From Cryptomeria japonica (Eukaryota; Streptophyta; Pinopsida; Cupressales; Cupressaceae): DNA of 60,000 nucleotides. Below are positions 10,511 through 20,929 of the stretch, piece by piece. The notes below the pieces were generated by a model. The model saw only the letters and a program-made list of their open reading frames with translations, made no database searches and was not told the origin of the DNA. Each line of letters opens with the position of its first letter. Position 1 is the stretch's first letter. Location of the stretch: positions 571,705,752 to 571,765,751 of the forward strand of contig NC_081405.1 of the NCBI RefSeq assembly GCF_030272615.1, in the 5' to 3' direction. The translations under genes and the position numbers were made by a program.

Positions 10511-10903
10511 TTAATGACTCAGGGTCAATATATGCAGATGATGGGATAGCCTCTTTATTAATTGGACTTATTGTCTCATATTTTGGCCTCAAATTATTGC
10601 AGTATATAAATGGATTAGGATCACCATTAACTATTACTTCAATTCCATTATGAAGAAACTTAATGCATTGATGGTATGTAGATGGGATTTCCCTCATCTA
10701 ATGAATCCATGGACATCCTAGCAATATGTTGTATGTGAGATCGAGGTCTAGGACTTGGCAAACCACATCCTTTGTAACTGGCCCTACTCTAAGAGGTAAG
10801 GTGAATGTGCCCTTGGATGAACATTCTTCGTCATCATATGCCTTGATGGTAATTTTGTTTGTAGCATTCACAACTTTATCTGAATATCCCAATTGTATTA
10901 TTA
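10511..10903 (-). pseudogene. Element B protease, C-terminal part
   Basis: Two adjacent frames (10892-10698 and 10697-10506) form one retropepsin C-terminal region, separated by a single stop. They contain NKITIKAYDDEE, VGPVTKDVVCQVLDLDL, the flap-distal motif ILLGCPWIH (ILLGRPWIH in E) and STYHQCIKFLHNG. The catalytic Asp segment is about 1.3 kb away, beyond the inserted solo LTR. The protease would cleave the polyprotein; this copy is dead. Confidence 0.8.
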
Positions 10904-11083
10904 TGTTTTGTAGCGTCCTAAAATTGTGACACTTGCAATTTCGACTGCATTTGGGTCTTCACGATGGCGATGCAACACAGAACTTGAATGGAGACCCCGA
11001 AACTTGTTCATGACATCAAAAACTGCATTTTTTTAGCACCCTAGCCTGATCCTCCTTACACCCTGTTGTCCTTGGAGGTGGGA

Positions 11084-11172
11084 CCATGGCGCCCAACGCC
11101 CTGGTCCTTCAGGACTAGGGCGCCCAGCGCCCTAGTCCCCCAAGACCATGGCGCCCAGTGCCCTGGTCCCTG
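11084..11172. repeat. Three GC-rich hairpin repeats in solo LTR
   Basis: Three units of about 30 bp each form an inverted repeat around gcgccca. The middle one is perfect: ggactagggcgc pairs with gcgccctagtcc around a 3-nt loop. The outer two carry one or two mismatches. They lie about 120-210 bp upstream of the TATA box. Confidence 0.8.
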
Positions 11173-11291
11173 GCCCTATTTTGGGCCCGGTCTCTTGTGG
11201 GCATCGGGTCTTTAAGTTTGCAAATTGGAAAATAATGTTTCCTGGTCGGCCTAAGGTCGGGAAAATCAGTCTATCAACCCTAATTGACAAG

Positions 11292-11299
11292 TATATAAA
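11292..11299 (+). promoter_or_regulatory. TATA box of solo LTR
   Basis: The octamer tatataaa sits 3' of the GC-rich repeats. It is the only strong TATA element seen in this LTR and gives its orientation. Confidence 0.6.
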
Positions 11300-12174
11300 C
11301 TACATTTCCTCTCCCATTTGAAGAGGTCAAAAAAAGGAAATAAGCAAGAGCAAGAGGCGAAAGCAATATTCAAACATTCAAGCATTCAAGCATTCCTTCA
11401 AGCAATTGAGCATTCTAAGTCTCCATTCAAGGCTAAGTGTTGCATTCAAGACAAGGATTCAACCATTGAAGAGGAGATCACATACAACATACAACATACT
11501 ACATACATTACACCTTCGCATGTAAGAATACAAACATTCTTACAACAAGGTATCAGTACTTGTTTACATTACAAACATTTACATTTACAGCATTCTCATT
11601 TCTTGGTTAATTCCAAAACCAGGGTTTGACCTAAAGGCAAACCCCTCATCCCTAACCCCCCAATCATCCTCTCTTTTTTGTGTGTAGGTTGCAGGTACGC
11701 GGCTGTAATTGAAGATCTGGAATCCTTGTGCAGAGACGAACAGATCCCCCTTCATTTCGCGGATTTTTCGGAGGACCGTGTGCACGCCGGGCGCCATCGT
11801 CCTATCAACTTTCGCTCAAATTTGTAGAACAGCACCATCTCGACATTTTACTACTAATTCCAGGTCCGCAGCTTCATCCCATATCCCTATCTCTGTTTAT
11901 AAGTGAATCTTTCCTACTTTACATGCATTCCTAGTTCAATCTTTCTATCAACATTCTTTACAAAAGAGGGTATCCTTGATGTTTTAACCCTTGAAACTCA
12001 TATAGAATCCAATCTTGCATTGCGTGGGATTGGATCTTGTGGGTTTCAACCCCTCTTTTGAATGTAAAGTCTCTCCTAAGTGAAAACCATCAACCCTAGT
12101 GACTCTCCCTTCTCTCTCCTTGGAGTTGGGGAGGGGAGAACAACTCGGGTTTGATTTTTCCGCTTTACATGTTC

Positions 12175-13064
12175 AAAGTACATATATTGAGACCGACTCC
12201 TCCATCTATCGGAACTCATTTTATTCAATGTTTGTGCTAGAAGGCTTCAATGTGTAAAGGTGCATTATGCGGTTGGCTTATAGAGGTGCCATCAACTTTG
12301 GTGAAAGTAAGAGAATGTGGAACGGAAAGATATCCCGTCAGGGATTGAAACTGATCCACGTTCAGATCAGTGGGTATAGAGGTTTCTCTTAGGACTTTTT
12401 TGGGTATGGCTTTATGCGAAGGAGAGATACACAATAGTTCTAGAATTGAGATAAGTGCGGGTGTCTTCCCTAATTGTTCTACTAGGTTGTGCTCAGGTTT
12501 GGCCGATGAGGAAGTAGTGGTTTTAGCTGGAGCACCTTGCAGGGTAACCTTACCTCGATGAGTTGTGACATTATATTTGAAGGTAGATTAAGAAGAAGGT
12601 CCAATGTCTTTTAGGACAACTTTAGCTCTTTGAGTAGAAATTTCAGGCGTTTTGTCCTTTATGATAATAGTAGAAACATAGTTGTCCATCAAAATGTGGT
12701 TAACAGTTGAATCATAATCATAGGACACTTTGGTATAGTTAGCTTTCTCATCTGTGGCTTTGGATTTTCCCTTGTCATGTTTAGGGAATGGTTCCTTAAA
12801 CATCTCATGTTCTTGATTAGATGTATGTCCCTCGATCTCAATGTCACCTCTATCAATAAGATCCTATATAATGTTCTTCAAGCGATGGTAATTTCCTATT
12901 TTATATCCCTTACTCTTGTTATATTCGCAGTACTCATCATCATTCCATCAATTTGGTTTGACTTTTGGCTCATATGGAAGATTGTCCAAAATTGCTATTA
13001 TCTTGTTTGCCACTAGCTTCCTAAAAGCTGACTCAAGTGGTTCTCCCAATGGGGTGTATTTCCT
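12175..13064 (-). pseudogene. Element B gag C-terminus to protease N-terminus
   Basis: Broken frames (12434-12237, 12803-12588) align with intact parts of element E at 47944-48741. They include the linker SIPTDLNVDQFQSLTGYLSV and, near 12183-12210, the protease active-site segment read as IDGG rather than the usual DTG or DSG. The zinc-knuckle part (around 12880-12960) survives only in fragments. Stops and shifts occur about every 100 codons. Confidence 0.7.
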
Positions 13065-14192
13065 TCATGGTTTTGAAGTTCCTTGAGTACCTAATTGGTT
13101 GTTTGTAGAAGAACTTGATCCTGAAAGAATGATTTTTGGTCTCACTATGTTAGCATCAACAATGCCATCATTTATAGTGTTCTTGTTCTTGTTTTGAAAT
13201 TGTGGCTTGTCCTTTCCTTTAAAATCCTCTTTATTTTCTTTGAATATCTTGATTATTCCTTGCTCAATTAAGACCTTCTCTGTTGCCAAGCCTTTCTCAA
13301 TGATGTCCTTGAAAGTGGACAAACAAGCTTTCCTCAAGTCATAACTAATTTCTATGTTGGCATTATCTGTAAAAATCTCTACCATTTGTTTTTGTGGTAT
13401 ATCACAAGAGCGTCAACTAGCAAGACCTCTCCATCACTGTAAAAATGAAGAGAAAGATTCTCCATGTTTCTTCTTAGTATTGCATAAGGTGGCTACTAAC
13501 ACATCTATTTCAATGTTATATGAGAAGTGTTGTATGAAAGCCTCTGCTAGATCACCCCATGACTTAATTCCAGGTAAAAGTTGGGAGAACCATTCCATAG
13601 CTTGTTCACCTAAGCTTTGTGGAAACAATCTCATCAAGTATGTTTCTTCTGTTGCTACCTCAATGCAAGCTATGGAAAATTGTCTTATATGTGCCTTAGG
13701 GTCTCCTTTGTCTTTGTATTTATCAAACTTTGGTGTTACAAAATGTGGAGGGAATGGAGGCATTGGAATGCTTCTATCAAATGGGTAAGGACATATATCT
13801 CTCATTGTGTAAGATGGTTTTGGTGTATTGATGTCCTCCATCTTCTTTTGTAAGTCCTTTATCTGTTCTTCCAAATTGTTTTTGGGTGGAGACCGACTTC
13901 TTGGACCATATCCCATGCCTGAGCCACTGGGTGGAGGAAGAGGATACTGCATATATGGATGAATTTGATCGTAAAGATGTTCATATGGAGGAGGTCTATA
14001 ATGATACTGTGTGTAGGGACCATTTGATATAGGGTCATAAGGCATGTCATGAGTTTTTTTGTTCATGTGTGTTGCCCCCAAATTTGACACGAGGTTTCCT
14101 TGTGTCCAAATTTTTAGCATGCCTCTGGGTACCCAATTGCTTTTGAGGTTGGTCCTTAGCAATTGTATGAAATTGAGTGTATTTATCCGCAT
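13065..14192 (-). pseudogene. Element B gag: capsid core
   Basis: Frames 14192-13434 (252 codons) and 13385-13065 form the retrotransposon gag core. Key segments are IRQFSIACIEVATEETYLMR, EWFSQLLPGIKSWGDLAEAF and FIQHFSYNIEIDVLVATLCN, followed after one frameshift by SYDLRKACLSTFKDIIEKGL. This protein forms the particle that packages the RNA. It is close to the intact element E gag. The plus-strand frames 13354-13788 and 13617-13853 are shadows. Confidence 0.85.
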
Positions 14193-14747
14193 GATAATTC
14201 TATAAAAGGTCTACGTAGATGAAGTTGTTCATGAGATGCTCTTTCATGAGTATTTGGGACCTCAAGTTTTTGAAACAAGGATGATGGTGACTCAACCACG
14301 AAACGTGGTCCTCTATTACCTCCACTATTAGGCCTCCTTTGGTCCATGTTGAGTTGGCTTTCTTGAGCAGGTCAATTTTCCACTATTTGGGACATGTCAA
14401 AATCATGAGGTATCTTAGCACCACTTTATGCCATCACTTGTAAGAAATATTGTCTCTCTTCTCATGATCTCTTCAACCAATCTATTAAAATGGGGATCCA
14501 TGATTAAGTCTTCCACTTCTGCAAAATGTATTGAAATATTGTTGACATTATCATTTTGTACATCATTGTTGTTTGTATCATCCATGTTCTCAACATTATG
14601 AATGTTTCTATAGATATCCATGTTAGGTAATGTGGTACAATCAGAATTGAAAAAGAAATCATTGTCGTACTCATAGCCACTCATGTTTGCAGACTCTTCA
14701 GCCTCTTTAGCTTCTCTCCTAGATTTTTGGGAATGGGTTTCAACCAT
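14193..14747 (-). pseudogene. Element B gag N-terminus
   Basis: The frame starts at 14747 with MVETHSQKSRREAKEAEES, almost the same as the E gag start, and runs 110 codons to a stop at 14415. A charged Asp/Asn-rich stretch follows (DDTNNNDVQNDNVNNIS). The rest of the N-terminal region (14414-14193) is frame-shifted but recognisable against E. Confidence 0.8.
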
Positions 14748-15236
14748 GAACTAGGTCTTGACCAAGATGTGTGAGACTAGAAGAAAATGAAATGAGTATG
14801 GAAGACCAAGAGTTGGATGGAATGTAAATGAATCTAAGGTGTACTTGCAATGTCCAAAGTGTAAGATCAAGTATGTATGTAGTAGAGTAGGTATGACTTC
14901 CAAAGAGATCATAGATCTCTTGATGAGGTAAGTTGACCTTGACTCCAAGTAATACCAAATGAGACCCAAAGGTGATAGACCTTGATGAGGGACCACTTAG
15001 AAAAATGTTGTTGTATGTATTGTGTTGACAAAGCAAGATAGGGACAAGCAAATGACCTTTTGACTCAAGTTTAGACAAAAGTGAATGTAATGCAAGGTGT
15101 AAAGCAATGATGAACTTTGTGAGACCCAGAAATAGGTTGAATGCTAGATGAAAACCTGGAGAAATAACCTAGGAAGCTCAAGAATTCTAAAACAGATTGC
15201 TCTTATTTAATGGACTGTAAATTTTCCCAATACTAA

Positions 15237-15430
15237 AACACAGACGTGCTTGTATGCTTCACAAACGTGGTTACCCAATACAAATGTGATTAGACATTGC
15301 ACAGATGTGTTTTTGAGAATTTTGTGAATGTAGTTTACTATGATAACACAGACGTGTTTTTGTCCTACATAGATGCAGTTATAGGACATAGACGTGTTTC
15401 TGTTAGACACAGATGTGTTTCCAAAATTTG
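15237..15430. repeat. cacagacgtg motif array 1
   Basis: About eight degenerate copies of cacagacgtgtttttg recur at intervals of roughly 20-30 bases. Several keep the core ACGTG, a typical plant bZIP-binding core; others have decayed to atgtg, as expected from loss of methylated CpG. Confidence 0.7.
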
Positions 15431-16636
15431 AGTGCAATTTTTCCAATCTGTAAAGTTGGTGTAGCGACCAAATCTGAATTTTTAACCATTTTTTCGTGAC
15501 AAAAGGACACAATGTTGATGAGGACTCTATGTTTGCAGGTGTTTGGACTCAAAATGACTCAAAGAAAAGTGTGTTGTTTGATGTAAAAATGTTTTTCATA
15601 CACTTGAAGACACAAAAGACAATGTTTTGGTGTTTGATCTTGAATGTTTGAATGTTTAAAAGAAGACAAGCACAATTCCTATGGTTGGCTAGGACAATAG
15701 TTGTTGATACCACATGGTGTTTCCCCCGAGGCTAAGCTATTCAAAGCAGATACTTAGAAGCTTGAACCCACTGGCTCCACCCTCGACACTCACTTCTTCG
15801 AGGCAGCCAAGCACCAATCCCCATAAAAACTCCCCGCGGAGAACTTTGTATCTCTACTAAGAACCGTATGTGTGTGGGCCACTCCAGAGGTCCGACCTCC
15901 TACCCCAACAACTAGAAGGATTTTGGATTTCTAAAATAAAAAGGTGCTAGTAAAGGCATCCGCTCGTGTGGCCATACATGCGGCACTTTCAGCTTTGTAA
16001 ATACAAAAGGCTCCCAATCTGTAAGGGTTATGCCCTACTATTGATCAAATAAATTCGATCAAACTAGTTTATGGGGAGACATAATGTCAGTATGAACTAA
16101 TCAGCACACGTTACCCATGGATTTCACCATGGATATGGTTATTTATAGTGGATCAGAAGAGGGGGGTTTGCCTCGCTACCACTTTGGTTGTTCCCTCCTC
16201 ACTATTAGTCTTAGTGACCACACGGAGAGGCAAACCCTCTAGAAATTAAACAAAAAGAGCCTATTGCTCAAGACACAAAAGACACTAGTTCAATTTTAGT
16301 GCACCAATTGAAGTGTTTGCTAATCTATGAAAACAAGGCACACAATAAAAATCAAAAGAAAACCCTTACCAAGATCCTGCAACAAAGATTCGTTAGTAGT
16401 TTGGGTTGTTTCAAATGATTACCCCTTCCTGCAAGAAAACAAGTTAGGTAAATTTTAGATCCAAAAGACTTTGTGAAATAGGGGCCTTCGATAATGTGAT
16501 TCATTTCAAAGACAAGCTGCACCAATTGGTTAGCTAGATCACAAGATATTAGCTCGAATAAATCAGATCTGAAATTAAAAAATGACGAAATAAAACCCTA
16601 AATGATGAAACAAAAATTGAAAACTGCAAAACTGAA

Positions 16637-16905
16637 CACAGACATGATTACGTTCTACACAAATGTGGTTCTGCCACACAGACATGACTCTAGACCCCAT
16701 AGATACAGTTCTACCACACAGACGTGGTTAAAATGATCACATATGTGATTATATCTCACAAACGTGATTAAATCACTCACAAACGCACCTATAGTGAAAG
16801 CTTTCAATCTGGAAAATTCAAATATTGTTGGAGACACAGACGTGATTCAAGGGCGCACAGACACAGTAGAAAAACAAAAACGCGATTCCAAAAGGTGCAG
16901 ACGTG
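16637..16905. repeat. cacagacgtg motif array 2
   Basis: About ten copies related to cacagacgtgatt are spaced by 20-30 bases and run almost to the PBS. A short unrelated gap (16795-16835) divides them. Confidence 0.7.
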
Positions 16906-16994
16906 AAAAGTCAAAATGTTATCAGAAAATATCATATCTGCAACTTCAAAAACACAAAATCTACAACAAAAGATGTTAAATGCAAAAGGGACAA

Positions 16995-17014
16995 GAGTCC
17001 CACCGGGCGTGCCA
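16995..17014 (-). other. Element B primer-binding site
   Basis: On the minus strand TGGCACGCCCGGTGGGACTC begins 3 nt inside the LTR. Element E has a decayed version (52714-52733) and C another (28637-28655). I could not assign the primer tRNA, but it differs from the lysine tRNA of element A. Confidence 0.7.
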
Positions 17015-17017
17015 AAA

Positions 17018-17728
17018 TGTTTATGGTGAAAGTGGATAATGGAAACAACAATATTGAAAGACTAAATGAATTCAACCACAAATCTCTAGCCTAACAACAA
17101 CAAAGATCCACCATAACATATGAAGATTACCTAAGACAATGCAAATCAACAAAATCAAAAAATATTATACCATCACATGTCCACTAAGGTTTGAATCTCC
17201 ATTCTTCCTATCTCCATTGATCTTGCTTGATATATTTTCTCTTAGACTTTATGTGTGCACAAGAGCTCAACAAAGAAGGGAAATGTGGTTGCAAGTAGGC
17301 TTGATCGCATATGAAAGTTCGAATACTTCGGAGGGCCTAGAATGATTAGGATTGATAATGAAAGAAGCATCTCCTTATATAGAAGACACTGTAAGAAATG
17401 AAGGGATAATATTAAGAGGTGTAAGAGATAAATGGTCAACTAGGATTAAAGGGTAGGTAGTGTAGGAATTAAGAGATGAATGACATGTGTCATAGGTATG
17501 AAAAGGGTAATGAATTCATTAAATAAATAAAGATTTATTTAATTAATAGAAGAAGAAGGATCAATTAAATAAATAAGTATTTATTTAAGTGAGGAAAAAG
17601 GCTAGAAAATGATTAATGAATTAATTAAATAAATAAAGATTCATTTAATTAATAGAAGAATTAGGATAAAATAATTAAATAAATAAATATATTTATTTAA
17701 TTAGACAGGACACTTTTAGGTGTCTACA
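17018..17728 (-). repeat. Element B 5' LTR
   Basis: The 711-bp LTR starts TGTAGACACC on the minus strand (17728) and ends at 17018. It is similar along its length to the 783-bp LTRs of E. A TATATAAGG box is at 17373-17381. The U3 part (17515-17705) has several AT-rich palindromes of the attaaataaata type. The 5 bases to the right are cgatg, the expected target duplication if B inserted into C. Confidence 0.88.
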
Positions 17729-17839
17729 CGATGTACTTGAAAAGAAACTATATGCAATGCTATGCTTTTAAGAAAATAATATGCAAATGCAAAAATTAAA
17801 ACCTAAATTAATCCAACTCTTATATGTAGTATCATTTAG

Positions 17840-18674
17840 GGTGCGCGTTATTCATAGGATCAAATAGTGGATCTCCCTCCATGGTAGCCAAATTGTATGC
17901 TCTATTTCCAATGACCTTTGTTATGATGAAAGGACCCACCTAGTTAGGTTCAAACTTTCCTGGCTTTTCACATTCTACTAGATTCCTTTGATTTTCTTTG
18001 AGGACTATATCTCCCACTTCGAAATTCCTTGGCCTTACTCATTTATTGTAACTCCTCAATCTATTTTGGTATCCTTGCAAGTAATTTAATGCACTTTGTC
18101 ACTTTTCATCAAGCATTTCAAGCTCTTGTAGTCTTGCAACCCGATAGTCTTCATCTGATATGGTGTCTTTCAAGGAAACTTTCAAAGAAGGTAGTTATAT
18201 TTCAATAGGAAGAATTGATTCTGAACCATAAACTATTGAATAAGGTGTTGCTCTTGTGGCTATGTTTACACCCATTATGTAAGCCCAAAGAGAGAGATTT
18301 AACTAGAGATGTCAATCTCAACTTGTTAGTTGCTTCAGCTTGTCCATTACTTTGCAGCTAGTATGGAGTTGCAAATCTCTATTGTATTTAGAATTTTTCA
18401 CATAGCTCACTCATTTTTTGATTCTTAAATGGACGTCCATTATCAGTCACTATACACATTGGAACTCATATTGACAAATGATGTAGTCAAGCATAAATTT
18501 TGCTATCTGCTTACTAGCGGTGTATGTTAGAGGGATTGCCTCGGCCCACTTGGTGAAATATTTGGTAGCCATTAAGATGAACTTGTGTCCATTGGAAGAT
18601 GTAGGATTGACTTTACCAACAAGATCTAGCCCCCATTGTGAGAGTGACCATGGTGATATGATAGGATGGAGATC
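17840..18674 (-). pseudogene. Element C integrase core and C-terminus
   Basis: Read through several stops and shifts, the minus strand shows the catalytic landmarks: WGLDLVGKV (first Asp, near 18628), VTDNGRPFKN (second Asp, near 18437) and NGQAEATNK (Glu, near 18340). The C-terminal segment follows, with FEVGDIVLKENQRN and VGPFIITKVIGNRAYNLATM, ending near 17845. Integrase inserts the cDNA into the chromosome. The C-terminal part aligns with the lone integrase tail of element E. Confidence 0.75.
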
Positions 18675-18915
18675 CTACGTTGGTGCATGAATCAGGTCCC
18701 CATGTACTTGACATTGTCTACATTTCTGTACATATCTATGGGCATCCTTTTCTATAATAGGCCAATAATATCCAATTCTTATTAGTTTCTTTGCTAGCGC
18801 AGGACCACTGGAATGCACACCACAAATTCCATCGTGTACCTCTTTTAAAGCCAATTGTGCTTCTTCGGAATTAACAAATCGAAGAAGTGTTCCATCAAGG
18901 CTCTTTCTGTACAAT
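18675..18915 (-). pseudogene. Element C integrase zinc-binding domain
   Basis: A 79-codon frame carries the HHCC zinc motif, HDGICGVHSSG followed by CRQCQVHGD, and the typical IGYYWPIIEKDAHRYV between the pairs. It connects directly to the core domain. Confidence 0.85.
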
Positions 18916-18944
18916 GTGTCAGCAATAATAGTATATCTAGCTTC

Positions 18945-19613
18945 CTAATGAATGAGAGTTTTATTTTGATTTCTTGATAAGTCAGGAGACATATATTGAT
19001 CATGTAAGTATGCATATATCTTATTATACCATGGGGATTCGGGACCCACAAATATGCACACATATTCTGATGACGAAATCTCATATGTTAGTACAATCAA
19101 TTGTTCTACTAAGAATTCGACTTGAGTTTCATGATTAGGAATTTCTAGGAGAGACTCCATTGTAGCCATGGCATCGACTACCTTGTTTTGTATTCTTGGA
19201 ATATGTTCAAAAGTGATGCTTTTAAAATGTTGCTTGAAATCTTTGACCATCTTCTTATAGAGAATCAGTTTATCATATTTTGTATTATAGTCATCAATGA
19301 CTTGGTTAACAATCAGTTGGGAATCACCATAAACTTGTAGTTATGTTATCCTCTACTATATAGCAATACAAAGTCCTATGATGAGAACCTCGTATTCAAC
19401 TATATTATTTATATATGAAAAATTCATTCTGAATGATTTCAGAATTGAATCACATTGAGGGGAAATGAAAATAATTATGGCTCCTACTCCATGATTTGTG
19501 TAAGAACAATTGAAGTATAATTTCCAAGTGGTGGATGTTGTCAATGTGAACACAAATTCATTAGGAAAATCTACTAATAGAGGATGACTACCTTGTAAAG
19601 GAGTTTCTGTCAA
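18945..19613 (-). pseudogene. Element C second (archaeal-type) RNase H domain
   Basis: Frames 19613-19356 and 19250-18945 form one domain. It begins TWKLYFNCSYTNHGVGAIIIF, where the first catalytic Asp of the usual FDGS is Asn-Cys. NIVEYEVLIIGLCIAI carries the conserved Glu, and the end is HIPRIQNKVVDAMATM with the last Asp. Plant Tat elements carry such an added domain; its role is not settled. Confidence 0.8.
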
Positions 19614-19670
19614 TTGATCTGCTATAATTTGCCCTTTGATAGCTTTTCAATCCACATATTCTATGTCAAA

Positions 19671-20024
19671 CTAGCTTAGAATCATGACCCACTTGGTCAA
19701 TCTTCTCATTAATGCTGCTCTGCTTAAAAGATACTTAAGAGAGTCGAAGAATGCAATGAGTTGAACTTTATGACTCAACATACAATGTCTAAGATTTTGG
19801 GTTGCAAAAATTACCGCTAGACATACTCTTTCTATGGGAGTGTAATTAATCTGATACCCAACAAGCGTTCTACTGATATAGTAGATTTCTCTTTCCTTTG
19901 CTTGATAATCATGTTGTGCTAAAAGGGATCCCAAAGGTGAATTTGTTGCTGATATATATAGCAGCAAAGGTTTCCCTGGAATAGGTGGAACTAACACAGG
20001 TGTAGTCAAAAGATAATCCTTCAA
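19671..20024 (-). pseudogene. Element C RT-associated RNase H domain
   Basis: A 117-codon frame shows the gypsy RNase H order: LLLYISATNSPLGSLLAQ, EIYYISRTLVGYQINYTPIE and LRHCMLSHKVQLIAFFDSLK, then RAALMRRLTKWVMIL. The first motif has YISAT where active copies have YLAVS or similar. Confidence 0.85.
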
Positions 20025-20918
20025 GACTTGGAACGCTTCTTGGCATCGATCTATCCATTTAAAGGTGACTCCTTTCTTGAGTAAGTGCTAAAATGGGTGA
20101 CATTTATCTGCTAGCTATGCAATGATCCTTCATATAGACTGCAATATTCCTTGTAATCTTGTTAACTACTTTAGTGTTGATGGTGGTGGCATGTCAAGAA
20201 TTTCTTTGACCTTTGCTGGATCTACCTCAATTCCTCTGTTAGAAACAATAAAACTTAGAATTTTGTCAGATGTGACACGGAACACACATTTATATCAGTT
20301 TAATCTGACATTGTACTTCTTTAATTGATCAAATATCTTAGCAAGAACTTCAGGATGACCTTCTCTAGTTTTTGACTTGGCAAGTAGATCATCCACATAA
20401 TCCTCCATGATGTTGTGTATCATCTCATGGAATAATGTTTTCATGGCCCTTTGATAATTTTCACTTGCATTCTTAAGACCAAAAGGCATGATGTTCTACT
20501 AGTATGTTCCCCATGGGCATGTGAATGTTGTTTTGTGTTGGTCCTCTGGCGTAATCCCGATTTGGTTATAACCCTAGAAACCATCCATAAGTGAGAGAAT
20601 TTCATTTCCAACAGTTAAGCCAACAATCATATCTATATTTGGTAGTGGGAAGTCATCTTTAGGACAAGCCTTGTTCAGATCTCTAAAATCCGTGTAGATT
20701 CTTATGCCCATAGTGGGTTTAGTCATCGATACTAAGTTGGGTATCCACTTCGTATAGTCAATGGGTCTTATGAATCCTACATCTAGAAGTTTATGTAGTT
20801 CTACCTTTACCAATAATCCGATATCTGGATGAATTTTTTTGAGTTTTTGTTTGTATGGCTTGAATCCTAGTAACAACGACAAGTGATGTAATACTAACTC
20901 CGGATCTAGCCCTGGCAT
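20025..20918 (-). pseudogene. Element C reverse transcriptase
   Basis: The fingers and palm (20918-20574) contain VGFIRPIDYTKWIPNLV, IYTDFRDLNKACPKDDFPLP and LSLMDGF, with the first catalytic Asp in the last motif. After a short shift, 20489-20295 continues MPFGLKNASENYQRAM and the catalytic YVDDLLAKS (around 20400). The thumb and connection (20294-20025) are broken. It is clearly a Ty3/gypsy RT; the stops make it inactive. Confidence 0.88.
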
Positions 20919-20929
20919 ATCTGCATATG

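Larger units (their letters stand above)
10904..12174 (+). mobile_element. Solo LTR inserted in the protease of element B
   Basis: A 1261-bp segment (10909-12169) begins TGTAGCGTCC and ends CTTTACA, flanked by near-identical 5-bp repeats (tgttt at 10904-10908, tgttc at 12170-12174). Element E has the uninterrupted sequence at this point. A TATATAAA box at 11292-11299 puts transcription on the plus strand. No PBS, PPT or coding sequence is inside, so recombination between two LTRs removed the rest. A GC-rich hairpin array lies in the U3 part. Confidence 0.85.
14748..17017 (-). other. Element B leader region
   Basis: This 2.3-kb leader has no conserved reading frame. About 15690-16450 aligns with 51170-51990 of element E (plus-strand landmarks gtttcccccga, actggctccaccctc, ccgctcgtgtggccatacat). 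It also holds two arrays of a cacagacgtg motif, which E lacks. An 11-bp inverted repeat pairs gggtttgcctc (16164-16174) with gaggcaaaccc (16227-16237). Confidence 0.6.
10511..17728 (-). mobile_element. Element B: Ty3/gypsy (Tat-like) relic, 3' part missing
   Basis: From right to left: LTR (17018-17728), PBS, a 2.3-kb leader, gag (14747 to about 12580), protease (about 12570 to 10511), then an abrupt join to the LTR of element A. LTR, leader and gag closely resemble element E, so B is an older copy of that family. The frame is broken in many places and the protease is split by a solo LTR. The sequence on the far side of element A (851-914) does not continue the frame. Confidence 0.8.

Noticed and set aside
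914-10511. Target-site duplication for element A
   Set aside because: The flanks (ttctc and ttaat) do not match under any border I tried, so none is claimed.
13354-13853. Plus-strand frames of 144 and 78 codons
   Set aside because: Antisense shadows of the element B gag core.
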